A stretch of 64,000 nt of DNA, from the NCBI RefSeq assembly GCF_932526225.1, contig NC_064040.1, positions 15,743,994 to 15,807,993 of the forward strand, written 5' to 3'. Below, in pieces: positions 23,337-35,514 of the stretch. Both the position numbers and the translations under genes were made by a program. The DNA comes from Nematostella vectensis. Lineage: Eukaryota; Cnidaria; Anthozoa; Actiniaria; Edwardsiidae. The stretch's first letter is position 1. Each line of letters opens with the position of its first letter. The notes under the pieces are model-generated. The model did not search any database. It saw only the letters and a list, made by a program, of their open reading frames with translations, and was not told where the DNA came from.

Positions 23337-26300
23337 ATGAATGTTGCAGGAATTCTCACATTTCTCGGCTTCTGTCTCATCTTCCTCAACGTACAAGGTA
23401 GGGTATATAATTTATTTTGATTATTAGAAACACGAAAAGCAAGAGGATTTTTCCCCTTTTTTGCAAGGAGCATCATTGAATAAAGAAAAAACGAAAAGGG
23501 TTATATAGTTTTAACACACTTAGACATACCCAAGTAGGCTTTATATTTTCTTGTTTCATAAAATAACTTCCGGATCGGGTTAGATATCTTACAACAGAAC
23601 TCCAAATTCTTGTCATATGTTTTTTTCCTGCCAAAACCACTCCCAGAACCAAAGACATAGCATTTCTTCATAAATGCGGAAATTTTTCAAACTAAGATTT
23701 TTTGCCAATCAAAAGAAGTGTTGTTCAATGTCCAACCCAACATGCTGTTTTCAAAGTGGCGTTTTCGCTTTAAGCAGCTTGCATCGCCGATTTCTGTTCA
23801 AAAGCTGATTAGTATTCCAATATCCTACCTTTTTCAATTTCAAAAATATCTTAGGAAATGGAGATAGCAAAACGGAAAATAATCTAAAACGGCAAAATAA
23901 AAATAATAAGACGCGACAATTGTCATTGACCATTATCCACGAAAACGGAAACACATTCTCCATGACACTCTTTCAAACAAGGGACTTTGATAAAAAATGT
24001 TTAATTTTCATTTTGAATTCACTGATGATGTGTTTGTTTGGTTCTGATATACGTCTTTGCGCAAGTGTCAACTGCTAAACTTTTTCTCACGGGAAAATAA
24101 GGCCGGGCTTGACTTGTCACGTGACTAGTCTATCGCCATCGCTCGTATTCCTAGCATATGGTGACTTGTCTATCGCCATCGCTCGTACTCCTAGCATATG
24201 GTGACTTGTCTATCGCCATCGCTCGTACTCCTAGCATATGGTGACTTGTCTATCGCCATCGCTCGTACTCCTAGCATATGGTGACTTGTCTATCGCCATC
24301 GCTCGTACTCCTAGCATATGGTGACTTGTCTATCGCCATCGCTCGTACTCCTAGCATATGGTGACTTGTCTATCGCCATCGCTCGTACTCCTAGCATATG
24401 GTGACTAGTCTGTCGCCATCGCTCGTACTCCTAGCATATGGTGACTAGTCTATCGCCATCGCTCGTACTCCTACCATATGAGGGTCACTACTACTTGCAC
24501 TATACTTTTCATGAATTCTCCAACTTTCTGGCAAAGCAAATACTGTGGTTTACAATAGCATTTTCCTCCTTTTTTCATCTTCATTTTCATTTTTTCTTCT
24601 TCACTTTTATTTCTTATCTTTTATTTCTTAAGGTTAACAAACCAAATAATTACTCTAAATCAATGAATTGTATGACTATTTCGCGTCAGTGTAAGATGAC
24701 CAGAAATTTAATTGAAAAAATTGTCTTAATTCAGTCATCTGAGCCAAAGTGAATCACCTAAAATTATAGTAATTCATTTCATAAGGGATAAGTCCACATA
24801 ATGCATCCTTAGAAAGCCATAAATCTTTATTAACTTTCGCCCATCTAAAATGACCACTATGCATTAGCCCTCCCCTTCCTTCCCAATTATTAGAGTCAGG
24901 AGGCTTTTTAAAACACCTTTTTAAATATCCAATTACGTAAAAATTCCATCGGTGTTTTTCATCTTTTCTATTTGATTGGAAGGGCATGCATCCAGATGGG
25001 CTGAACCACCACATAATATACTAATACTTAAAGCCGCATTGTCACCAGTTTACTTCCGGTCGATTACATAACAATATATGATGATTTTTAACGGAAAACG
25101 GGAACAATATTTCAAAATATTGAAAGCAGTGTGTTTATTGGAAGTTTCTTTGAGGATGTGATTGATAATTTAGAGCGGGTGGCCTGTTTAATATCTCGGA
25201 TTTTAATAGATTCTTTTGTCTTTAAACGGTTGAGGTCTCCGTCGGACCTCCGGAAGTAAACTGGTGACAATGCGGCTTAAAAATAATAATAATAATCGGC
25301 TTAAGATTTTACACGTTGCGTAAGAAATATTGACATCTAAATTCGATAGGCGCCGTCGGTGTCATCATAGAAGTCTAGGAAGCTAGATTTTCCATTTTCG
25401 TATAGTTAAACCTAATTAAAATAGGTTATGTAGTGGCAAGTGCCTCTTAGACGAGAAAAAGAAGCATTACGTTTCAATTTAAAAATATCCTTTCTGGGGA
25501 TTCCCTTCAAAAATGTCCATAAAGAGTTTCCCTTCATACTATGAACCAACATTGATATCAAGTAATTCCTCCTCTAGCCCGAAGCGCTCGGTCAGTAGAC
25601 ATTGACTCAGACAAATGTGGACAACGATCCATCTTAGAAAAACGCGTTGTTTCGGGAAGCGAAGTCGAGCCGCAAAGTTGGCCCTGGCAGGTCCACCTCC
25701 TTCAGTCGAGAGATGGCACTTTTCTGCATAAATGTGGAGGTGCGCTGATTGACAGGGAATGGGTAGTGACCGCTGCCCACTGCGTTTTCCAAGAACCCGA
25801 TGTGAGCCATTACAAGGTTATTCTTGGTAAGCACATGTTAGGCAAAGGGATAGGGGTAGCAAGAACAAGCTACTTAAAGTTATATTATGATAAAGCGAGC
25901 TTTAAAATAAAAAAAAAATGAACAAGTAAGCGGGCTATCCGATGAGCGACATCGAAATCCAACCCGACTACTCGTTACAAACTCGTAAATATCTTTGCTC
26001 TTGACAAAGGTGGAATAAAAAGGTTGAAAATCTGTATGTTTTTAAGATATACTGCGCAAATTCCAGGCCAAAGCGGGCAGGGGTGCCTCGGGGGAGGGGT
26101 GTTCTCTAATCCACGAAAGAGCAAAATCAAGTAACAAATTATATTTCACGTGTTTCTTTGTGAGTGTTATCTTTAGCTTCTCGTGTTTCTAGTGTGTCCA
26201 TTCATTTCTGGGATGACGCCGTAAAATAGTTCGAAAACATAATAATAGTGCATATATCTACGGCCTATGTCGACCTGCAGTTTATTGCCGATGAAGTTTA

Positions 26301-29115
26301 ACTAAGGTAAACCGGCTATGCCATGTTGATACGCCCTAACATAAACGAAACAGCTGGTCCGACTGATGCCAATGTGTGTATGCTAGTGTGCTTTTAAAGT
26401 TCACTATCTATCGACTGACGTAATAGTTGACAATTTTCTTGATTGGCTTTTTTTTACAGGGGATTTCAACCGTGATATAAAAGAGCCGACAGAACAAGAG
26501 TTTGACGTGTCAACGCTTCATCTTCATCAGCGATTTCTGACCGATAAGGGTTATGGGTACGATATCGCTCTTTTGAAGCTCTCCAGGCCGGCTGTCATTA
26601 ACGAGTTCGTCAGAACTGTGTGCCTTCCAGCACAGGGAAGCAGAGCACTTGAGGGAACCATGTGTTTTATTACAGGTAAAAACATACCAAATTATATTAA
26701 AGGGGCTGCGTGACTACGCGTCTAGTTTGCGCATATGATATGTTATTTTCCTCGTGGACCAAACCAATTGTATCATCATAAAGAAGTAGTAATAGATATT
26801 CCTATTTGAATCTTAAGTGTTGCAAAAACATTACAGTCAGTCCTTTTAATGAAAAAAGGCTGTGTGACCATCGTCACACTATGACGAATTATGTGATCGG
26901 ATGTTTCGCTTTTCTATATCATTTCGGTAATAGACAATAAGTAACAAAATCGACGCATATCAAGTCTGAGAAAGTGGGTGGGATAAAGGAGTGTTACATT
27001 TTCGTTTTGCCTCTTCCAAAGTAGCGCTCTGAACCTAAACAAGACTTATTATATATAAGCATTTAACTCTAGCCCTATGTTAATACAATTTCCACTTTAA
27101 GGATGGGGTAAAACTAACATCACTGAAGACAAATCCGTTACACTACGGGAGGCACAACTGCCGATTGTCGGCCAGAAAGAATGCAACAACTCGAACTCGT
27201 GGTTCCATATCGTTGATGAGACAAGCATGCTATGCGCCGGCTATGGCGAGAATAGAGGCAACTTGAGCAAGATTAGCGGATGCAATGGTGACAGTGGGGG
27301 GCCATTCGTATGCGACGAAGGTGAGCTTAAAAAAGGCCAATTGCTCCCGCTCAATGCCGAGTCACCCAAGAATCCATTTCCATTGGCTAATTCAAGCGAG
27401 TCACTGAGAAACTTTCAATCAAATATCATTAATAAAGCATCAGACTTCAATCGTGGATGGTTATTTCAAAGTTTTTTTTTGCAAATAAAACGTTGTATTT
27501 GCAATGATAAACGATATTAAAGGAGAAGTTGATCGACATTCTTTAAAGCTCTAAAAAGAGAGAGAACTGGTGGGGTAATAGGTGATGTTTGAGTCGTTAC
27601 TCTCATGGGATCATTGAGAAGTTTGGTTTGTATAAAAAGGATAATTGCGAGGTTTGGTTTGTGACGAAGAGGATCATTGAGAAGTTCGGTTTGTGACGGA
27701 GGGGATCATTTGAGAAATTTGGTTTGTTTAAAAGAAGATCATTGAGATGTTTGGTTTGTGTAAAAGAGGATCATTGAGAAGTTTGGTTTGTGTAAAAGAG
27801 GATCATTGAGAAGTTTGGTTTATGTAAATGGGAATCATTTGAGAAGTTTGGTTTGTGACGGAGAGGATCATTTAGAAGTTTGATTTGTGATGGAGCGGAT
27901 CATTGAGAAGTTTGGTTTGTGTAAAACAGGATCATTGAAAAGTTTGGTTTGTGTAAAAGAGGATCATTGAGAAGTTTGGTTTGTGACGCAGGGAGAGGTT
28001 CAGTTTGTGACTAAAAGGGGTTATTAAAAGTTAATTCAGCTGTGATGTGTTTTCAAGACAATTTGGATTTTTCAAATGTTTAGAGCTGGTTACCAGGTAC
28101 CTCTATAGGAAAACATCTATAAAGTATAAATCGATACTTTATTTTCATACCAGCTAATAGTTCCCGTCTTGTTTAAGGTGGCTCTTGGGTACCTCTATAG
28201 GAAAACATCCATTAAGTATAGATCGATACTTTGTTTTCATACTAACTAATCGTGCCCGTCTTGTTTAAGGTGGCTCTTGGGTACCTCTATAGGAAAACAT
28301 CCATAAAGTATAAATCGATACTTTGTTTTCATACTAACTAATCGTGCCCGTCTTGTTTAAGGTGGCTCTTGGGTACTTCGTGGTGTTGTGAGCTGGGGAG
28401 ACCCCAAGTGTCAGGCTGGATCATTCTACTCAGTGTTCACCCGAATCAGCTCATTTATTGACTGGATGAAGATAGGAATGCAGTCCAACATCACTCCACC
28501 TTCAAACATTGGTACGCATGATCTCACGAGAAGCAGCCAAATTGATTTTTTTCTCAAATTACTGAGCATAAATGATGTAAATGTAATATTTATGTATTTT
28601 GGATTGTAATATTCAAAGGAATTATCTTTAACCTGGATTCAAGGGGCAGTGTCATGATGAGAGCTTTGAAATAGCTCTCCGGGTCCGGACACAAGAATTT
28701 CAGTCAAATTCTAATATTGACGAGCTTTTGGAACATGTGAGGAGACTTCAATTCAAAGGAAATGACCACAAACTATCAATAAACATAGTTTTCAATAAGA
28801 TATTGCATATTATTTTAACAAGGCATTGACAGCTTAAAGTTCAACTGTTTGTAGACAATTAAAAGCCTACAATAAACACTGACTCCAGACATGCGCAGTA
28901 CCATGACGCCCCTTTAAGTGGTTGAGTATCGACCTGATCTCTTGTCTTATTATTGTGTTTCAGTTGACTCCTGCAGGGATTCCCATTATTATTGTAACAA
29001 GTGGAAGGAATTATCATTCTGTACCGAGCCATGGTATAAAAAGCGTATGGGAGTGTACTGTCGCAGTACGTGTAGTCTCTGCTCAATAGAGAATACTTCC
29101 CAATGGACCAACTGA
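23337..29115 (+). CDS. Secreted S1 serine protease with C-terminal ShK domain (348 aa, 6 exons)
   Basis: Exons: 23337-23397, 25578-25826, 26460-26675, 27102-27320, 28362-28511, 28964-29115. All introns are phase 1 with GT-AG borders, and the sum is 349 codons. Residues 1-20 are a signal peptide. A short propeptide with Cys34 ends at Arg43, and RVVSG marks the activation cleavage. The catalytic triad is His88 (TAAHC), Asp138 (YDIALL) and Ser240 (GDSGGP). The residue at chymotrypsin position 189 is Ser234, not Asp, so cleavage after large hydrophobic residues is more likely than trypsin-like specificity. VVSWG forms the substrate-binding strand. Residues 302-338 are a six-cysteine ShK module, encoded by its own exon. 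Protease-ShK fusions are known from cnidarians, in digestive gland cells or venom; tissue cannot be judged here. Introns 1, 2, 4 and 5 are long and carry minisatellites or a MITE. Confidence 0.93.
24121..24480. repeat. 40-bp minisatellite, nine units, in intron 1 of the protease gene
   Basis: Nine head-to-tail units begin GTGACTTGTCTATCGCCATC and end CTCCTAGCATATG. The first and the last two carry GTGACTAGTC instead of GTGACTTGTC, and a few single changes occur. The very low divergence suggests recent expansion. Confidence 0.95.
25031..25280 (+). mobile_element. MITE with ~29-bp terminal inverted repeats, intron 1 of the protease gene
   Basis: The left end begins AAGCCGCATTGTCACCAGTT followed by TACTTCCGG. 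The right end is its reverse complement, finishing CAATGCGGCTT. The element is about 250 bp with no coding capacity. Flanks are TTA/TAA-like (CTTA before, TTAAA after), but an exact duplication is not certain. Confidence 0.8.
27604..28010. repeat. ~30-bp degenerate minisatellite in intron 4 of the protease gene
   Basis: Units of the type GATCATTGAGAAGTTTGGTT followed by TGTGTAAAAGAG repeat about a dozen times, with indels and substitutions. Two unit classes are mixed, one with TGTGTAAAAGAG and one with TGTGACGGAG. Confidence 0.85.
28086..28376 (+). repeat. 92-bp tandem triplication spanning the intron 4 acceptor and first bases of exon 5
   Basis: The block GTACCTCTATAGGAAAACAT, then TCGATACTTT, TTTTCATAC and finally GTCTTGTTTAAGGTGGCTCT occurs in tandem. 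The acceptor AG is followed by GTGGCTCTTGGGTAC at 28178, 28270 and 28362, exactly 92 bp apart. Only the last copy continues into the protease frame (TGGGTACTTCGTGG); the other two change to GGGTACCTCTATAGG and would hit a stop. Confidence 0.92.
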
Positions 29116-29399
29116 TATGACGAAGAGAGGGGCGGAGCGTCAACAAGTGTTACACATTAGAATTACATGTACTTCATATTACAGGGCATTGAGTGTATTT
29201 AGTTTGTTTGATTTTTGAATGATTATAATATATTAGAATTGACTTGGATCTGCTCTTAGTCTTTTATTAGTCTTTGGTATTAGATTGGGTATTCAGCGAA
29301 CTTTCGTTAACGAGTTCCAACCGCAATAGCAAGTGTTTTTCTGTGATCTTCGGACAACGTCTTGTGATGAGATTGTGTGACGAAGATCATTTGGACTGA

Positions 29400-29480
29400 T
29401 GTTCGAGGCGGGTACCCTGGATTTGCTGAGGGGGGGGGGGGGGAGGGGGGCTTGGGGTGCGCAGCCATAAGTATCATATG
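29400..29480. mobile_element. Poly-G remnant of the short poly-C/poly-G element family
   Basis: A G-run is followed by CAGCCATAAGTATCATATG, similar to CACAGTCATAGGTATCATATGG inside the 82-bp element at 41279-41360. The left side GGCGGGTACCCTGGATTTGC resembles its terminal region. No duplication is visible. Confidence 0.45.
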
Positions 29481-31591
29481 CCGTGCAATAAAGTAAATAT
29501 GCGCAGTACTTTTTCGAAACACTGATTCCGCTAAGAAATCGGAGAGCCAAATTTTCTTTCTAATATTTAACCCTCCGAGGAAAATTGCGAAGAAGGGTGC
29601 GAAATATGTCAGGCTTTCAATTAAGAAATGATAATAAAATGTATTATTAAGAATGGGCCATGTACTAAATTTGTATACGGTGGAGTAAAAATAAATATCT
29701 CATATGAAAAAAGGATACTATTTGACGATACTTCAATTAAAAATATATCCTCCTTCTGCCATCCCCTTGTGAACGCGCCTATTTCCAATGTGGTGACGAG
29801 TCAACTGAATCAAGGATTTATCGATGGATGGTTCTCCATAATAAGATAAAAGATAAGGGTGGTTTTTCATAAGCAAAAAAATAGGGTCAAGCTCGAAATG
29901 ATATATGAAAAAAACAAAAGTGCAAAATCAAAATTTTGCGATCTTTTTGATACCCAAAAAGGTACTACAATGAGGGATAAGAAAGGTTTTGAAGCAAAAA
30001 TATTTCTAGTTATTACATTCACGCGTGCGCACTAACAATTTCAAACGAGCGCGCATTGATCTTGATTTTATTTTTTTTTGCTTACATTTATGTCGTTGAC
30101 GTAGAAAAGAAAATTCCGAGCAGTCTATCGTTGACTTGTGTGTTCAAACATTATTTTCAACTTATAGTTATGGAATTAAGTCGGCGGTTTTGGCCAGGTA
30201 TCCTGGGCAGAAAACCATTATTCTCGGGGGTTACCAACCCAAAGGTCAATTTCTAGGTAGAATAACAGTAGAATACAGGAGGAGACCCAAAAAATTATAT
30301 GTGAAGTGCATTTTTTTCGTCTGATACAAGTTTGGGTGTTTTTAGTTTTCCTCCAAGTCACGATGTGAAGACACCAAGTTTTACGGTCTGGCAATAACGG
30401 GGACGTTCCTCTTTGCTTGTTTTGCACTATAATATCGATTTGATTTAATCAAAGCTATTTCATAAAGTACTTAGCATGAAGTAAAACACAAAACAATATT
30501 TCTTTTCTTCTTAACGTTTTCGTAGTTTCCTTGGGTTACATGTGCCACTACGCACGATTCTACAAGAAAACAATTCGGCAACCTTAGCCACCGGCGGTTA
30601 TTCCCACCAATGGGCTTTCAGCCCCATGCACGTGTTTTCTTGTTTTGGAATCATAACTCAGACCTGATAAACTGAGGGTAGAACCTATGCTTTTGTTGTC
30701 AGGGTTTGAGAGCAATTTCTGACAGTAGACTAATAACCCGACCTCATCAGAGAAAGATAAGCGCAATTCCCGCTACGCAATGAATGCTTATTGATCTGAG
30801 CAAATAGCTAGAATTGTGAGTAACTCTAAGAATACTCAACGGTCGACGACCAGAGTCCATCGGAATACGGTTGACAGTATTGGAAATGTGTGCAACACTT
30901 AAGCCGACAAAAATTCGTTTCGCAAAGGGACGGACAATAATAATATACCCTCGGGGGAGGGAGAGGGAGGGGGTTGGCTGGTGAGGCGTTTTCCTATAGT
31001 TGCGTGTTTGCCTGTACGATATTCCCCTCAATTGACAATGAGATAAAACCTCCATGGACGTTTGCTCGATTTTTGGCGGGTTCTTATATCAAATGACAGC
31101 TGCTTGATTTTTCGAACCAACTTAATTTTAATTTTCAACTAATATATAGATTTAGGCACTGCCTAAAAGCGGAGCCAGCATTTAACACCTTTTTGTGTTG
31201 ACTGATAGGGGGAGTTTTAGAGGGGATCTTGATGTTTCTAGAATGTTTATTTTTAATGAGATTAAAAATATGTCAAATTTTACTGCCATGTAATTATGAA
31301 TTGTATTGGCCCCTCCAAATGGATCAAGCAACGATCAATCAATAATATTAAATATGCAGTATGAAAGTTAACAAAATACTAAAACTTGGTGTGAAAAAGG
31401 CTGTCAAAGTTCAAGGTGTCTGAGTTGACGAGAATGTTTTTTTCAAGAGTCTAATGGTCAATTATTATTTACCTTTATAGAAGTTCCACTATGTATATTT
31501 TTATCAAAACACCATTCTTACAAGCTTTGACCTTGTGAAGAATATATCAAGGATGCAACAGCATTCCAAAGATTTAGATGCCATACTGTAG

Positions 31592-31754
31592 ATCAGGGGC
31601 GGATCTAGCTTTTTGTCAAGGGGGGATTTGGCCCAAAAAGTTTCGTCATTATTTTACCTTCATAACGATTTTGGAATGAAAAGATACACTGAAAACAATA
31701 AAAAAGAAAACCCAAGGGGAGGTTTAAACCCCCTACCCCCCACATAGACCCACT
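31592..31754. mobile_element. 163-bp non-autonomous element with 7-bp target duplication ACTGTAG
   Basis: ACTGTAG occurs at 31585-31591 and again at 31755-31761, flanking a segment that begins ATCAGGGGCGGATCTAGC and contains G-rich and C-rich blocks on either side of an AT-rich core. The GGGGCGGATC(T/C)AGC end is a word I also see, reversed, near 63559-63571 (GGATCCGCCCCCG). Confidence 0.65.
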
Positions 31755-34352
31755 ACTGTAGTTTTCCTGTACCACAACTGATTATTCAGAAGAATGTGTT
31801 GAAACTAAACTCCACAAATATACCTCCTGTCATGCATTACATATTGGTGCACCCATCCATTGGCCTGTTGGTTTTAGAAACCCTGGATCCACCCATACTG
31901 GCTACTCAAAAATGAATGCAATAGAGGCAAATCCTAAATTATTACTGAAAGTGCATAATTCCAATTTCTAATTTCAAACCAAACTATGTTTAATGACCTA
32001 TGTTAGGGTTAGAGAGAAATAAATATAACAAAAAGTCAATGGGGAGAAGAAAAAGGGAGAAATGAATGACTCTATTTGAAAAAATGTGACTCTACTTTAA
32101 AAAAAATATATAACAATAATGCAATAATAGCTTAAATGAGCATATTCCTAACATTTTCCCTTTTCTCTTTACCTATTGGTTTGATATAAAACTGTTTTCT
32201 TTACAGATTTATTAATGAAAAAGCACAAGTTTGATGTTGTCTTTATATAATTTAAGTACCTTGCTTTCAGAGGGGAGGGGGAACTTTGAGAAACGAGAGT
32301 TTGAGAGAAGGGGTGGCTCGGCAGCATAATCAATTTTAACCCTAAGGATTATCACTAAGGGCATGGTCAACAACAATTCTTACCCCTAAGAGATAGCACA
32401 TAGGGTATGGTCAGAGGAATTTTTAACCCTGAGGGTAGCATTAAAAAAACAATGCTGGTTTTAATTTACTGACGGATCCTATATTGTTATGTTACCGACA
32501 ATTGCATTTTGTGTTTTTTATTTTCGATAAGAAAATTCTCTTGTAACTGTAAAGTTAATATATAATAGTATATATAGTATATATAAGTTATTTCTAGTTA
32601 TGATAATGTTGAAAAAGTTGCTGTATCTTCGAGAAGACTAAATACACAGAATATAAAGACAAGAAAGGTCTTCTTTAGCAATAAATGACAGGATGATATT
32701 TGTCAGCCTTTATTAAATATCTCAACGCAGTAAATAAAGTATAGAGAGAACGAAGAATATCAAAGGATGTTGTTATGCTCAAATTGTTTGATTTAGACCA
32801 CGAATTCTCAAAGCAAACTCTATAAACAAACGTTTAAATTGAACAAGCTAAATGACATTGAAACAGTAATAGACTACTACGTATTTCTGTCGTTAAATTC
32901 TTACGTACCGTGAGGAATATATGCCTGGATTTATAGAACGTGTAAGAATTTACGAATTTAACATTTTCATGGCGATTGCCAAATGAAAACCACTCAAGTG
33001 CACCCTAAAATTATAAGCCAATCGGAATTCAAGTAGATGGTATTTTAGCCAATCAAAATAGGGATAGATGACTTTCATATGACATCTTGACGTCAAACTG
33101 GTACGGTGTTTTAGCTTGAGCGATTGATTTTGAAAAAAAAACACGAAGAAACCAGCATTATAAAAGCACAACAATAAAATAAAAATAACTGTGATATTCT
33201 CAATACAAACCGTCGTTAAAAACTTACCTTGGCAGTGGTTTTTGTCGCTTTCTGTTTGTCGCTTGTGTGGTTGTGTTCGCTTTTTGTTGTAAACTGTGAA
33301 CTTGTCGACTTTCTGCTAGCAAGAAACTCGTCGACACAAGCGAATTATTTTTATAGCTGAAAACATACATCAATCCAAGGCCCTTTCTTTTCAGGATCTC
33401 CTTATAGATCTCCACAGATATAGACGTGAATGAATATTATTAGAATGGTAGTGTAGAGCCTCTAAGCCGTCCTCTTTTTGCTGCGGCAACGGACGGGATT
33501 CACGAACACTCGGGTAGATTTTACTATCGGCTCGTACTTCAGACAAAACGGTTTCTCAAAGATTTCAGCCCATTTGAATCCGCATATTTTCTCATTAAAT
33601 GCTATTTTCAATCTGCCTTTTTTTCGCTGGGAACATACGAACTTTGGAGGCGGTAAAAAAAATAAAAATACGTAAAAACGTAAGACCGAGGGGGCCTGGG
33701 AGTTGCACGATTGACTGGATGGATTGTGACCCCACAGGGTACCCGCGCGATGACCACAAAACCAAGTAGCATAGCTATACCATATTTCTGTACCTATGGA
33801 GCTCCGCGCGCGGCCTGCGCCCGCGCTGGCTCCGCTATTAAAATCAATGTGAAACACTGCCTTTCTATGTATCTCCAAGCCTCTAAAAAAATTCCCGAAG
33901 GAGAATGGCACAAAGATATGATGGTTTATCTGTGGGGTTAAGCTCCAATACATTGTTTTCTTGAATATCTACCGAGGGGATGGGGGTGCATGCCTCCCTT
34001 GGATCTGCCACTGCCTATTTGAAGAGGACACGCAAAAAGGTTAAGAACTAATTAGAGTATATTTCAATCAGTCATCTAATACTAAAGAGACGCCACGCTA
34101 CAAAATGCCTCGCATTTCAGTTCTTGCTTATATTATCGTGTTTGTCCCAGTTTCAATAAAAACATATCAGGTAATATTAGAATAAATATAGGATGCCAAT
34201 CTTTAGTCGAGCAATAGAATTATAAATCTTACTTCATCCTGAAGTAATCGACGCCGACTTCTCTTAGCGTGTCCCACGCTAGCCTCGTCTCCCGCGTGAC
34301 TTTGTGGCATTCTCGGGGAGGGGCAAGCCCGTTAGCCGATTTCCGTTAACAC

Positions 34353-35514
34353 GATATCTGTACAGGACCCGAAATGATCCCAGGACCCGAAACGATCCCA
34401 GGACCCGAAATGATCCCCAAAAGTACCCCAACTGATCCCGGGACCCGAAACGATCCCCAAGAGTCCCCGAAATGAACCCCAAGGAATTGCAGTAATGGAC
34501 AAACAAAAGGAATGTGGAAGGATTGGCTTTCAGTTTTAAAAACATATGAAACATTTTAGCGTCATTTTTGTCACTATCCAGAAATTTGAATTAACTAAAA
34601 CCATAGTATTAAGATTTTTATATACGACTGCGCGGGAAATACAGCTTTCGACAGCTTGGTTGAGTCAACAATTGGGGTCAAATAAAAATTCCCGTGATGG
34701 TAATTTGAAGAACCAGGCGTGAATAAATAATTCATACATAACAAGCCATAAACGAATGTCTCCAAAGATTAGACATGCCTCTGCTTTCCCGTAGGAAAAT
34801 GTTTGTTTGTGTTCGGTGAATGAAAGACCTATCATAAAGAGAGATAAAGAGAAATCATGCAGTGGTGTACGCACTACTACATAAGGAAATTCAAAACTCA
34901 CATATTGCTTTCAACAAAAGCCACATCTCTTAATATTTTGCAACGGTAGTAAAAGGGTTGTTCGAGTGCATTACTCAGTGTGCTTTTGTAATTCCATCTT
35001 CTCGGCCAAACCGGCTGTCGGTAAATATTCGCTCGTGTGAACATGGATTTCGTGGTGAAAAACACGTTTGGTTGTCAAATGAATATAGATTTTTAGGGTG
35101 ATGTTTACCGGAAACGAGATTTATAGTGTCAGAGTCATGTGTTGGAACTGCAAATGTTTCGAAGGTCAAAAGTTTGGTTGTTCTGAGCAAGGCTGTGCTT
35201 TGGCTTGTTTTGGACTCTGTTTATGGGTTTACCGCCGGGGCAATGTAATAAATAGAAGTATTGTATTGGAATTTAAGTTTTTTAAGTCATGTTATTTAGA
35301 AATAGATTGGCTGTCAACCCTAAATTATGCTTTAAGAATTGGAAGTGCTTCTTCTGCTTTCCCTTTGTCCATTACCGCATTTCCGTGGGGTTGATTTCGG
35401 GGACTCCTCGGTATCGTTTCGGGTCCCGGGATCAGTTGGGGTACTTTTGGGGATCATTTCGGGTCCTGGGATCGTTTCGGGTCCTGGGATCATTTCGGGT
35501 CCTGTACATATCTC
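34353..35514. repeat. Large inverted repeat (foldback) with ~180-bp arms
   Basis: The left arm (34353 to about 34537) starts GATATCTGTACAGGACCCG, then carries repeated words GACCCGAAA(T/C)GATCCCAGG. The right arm (about 35336-35514) is its reverse complement; the outer 120 bases are nearly identical and the inner part more diverged (AATGGACAAA retained). The arms enclose about 800 bp with no recognised coding sequence. It is either a foldback transposon or two opposed copies of one repeat. Confidence 0.8.

Noticed and set aside
33462-33953. 163-codon minus frame
   Set aside because: No recognisable domain, low-complexity segments and competing plus-strand frames. No splice or promoter support.
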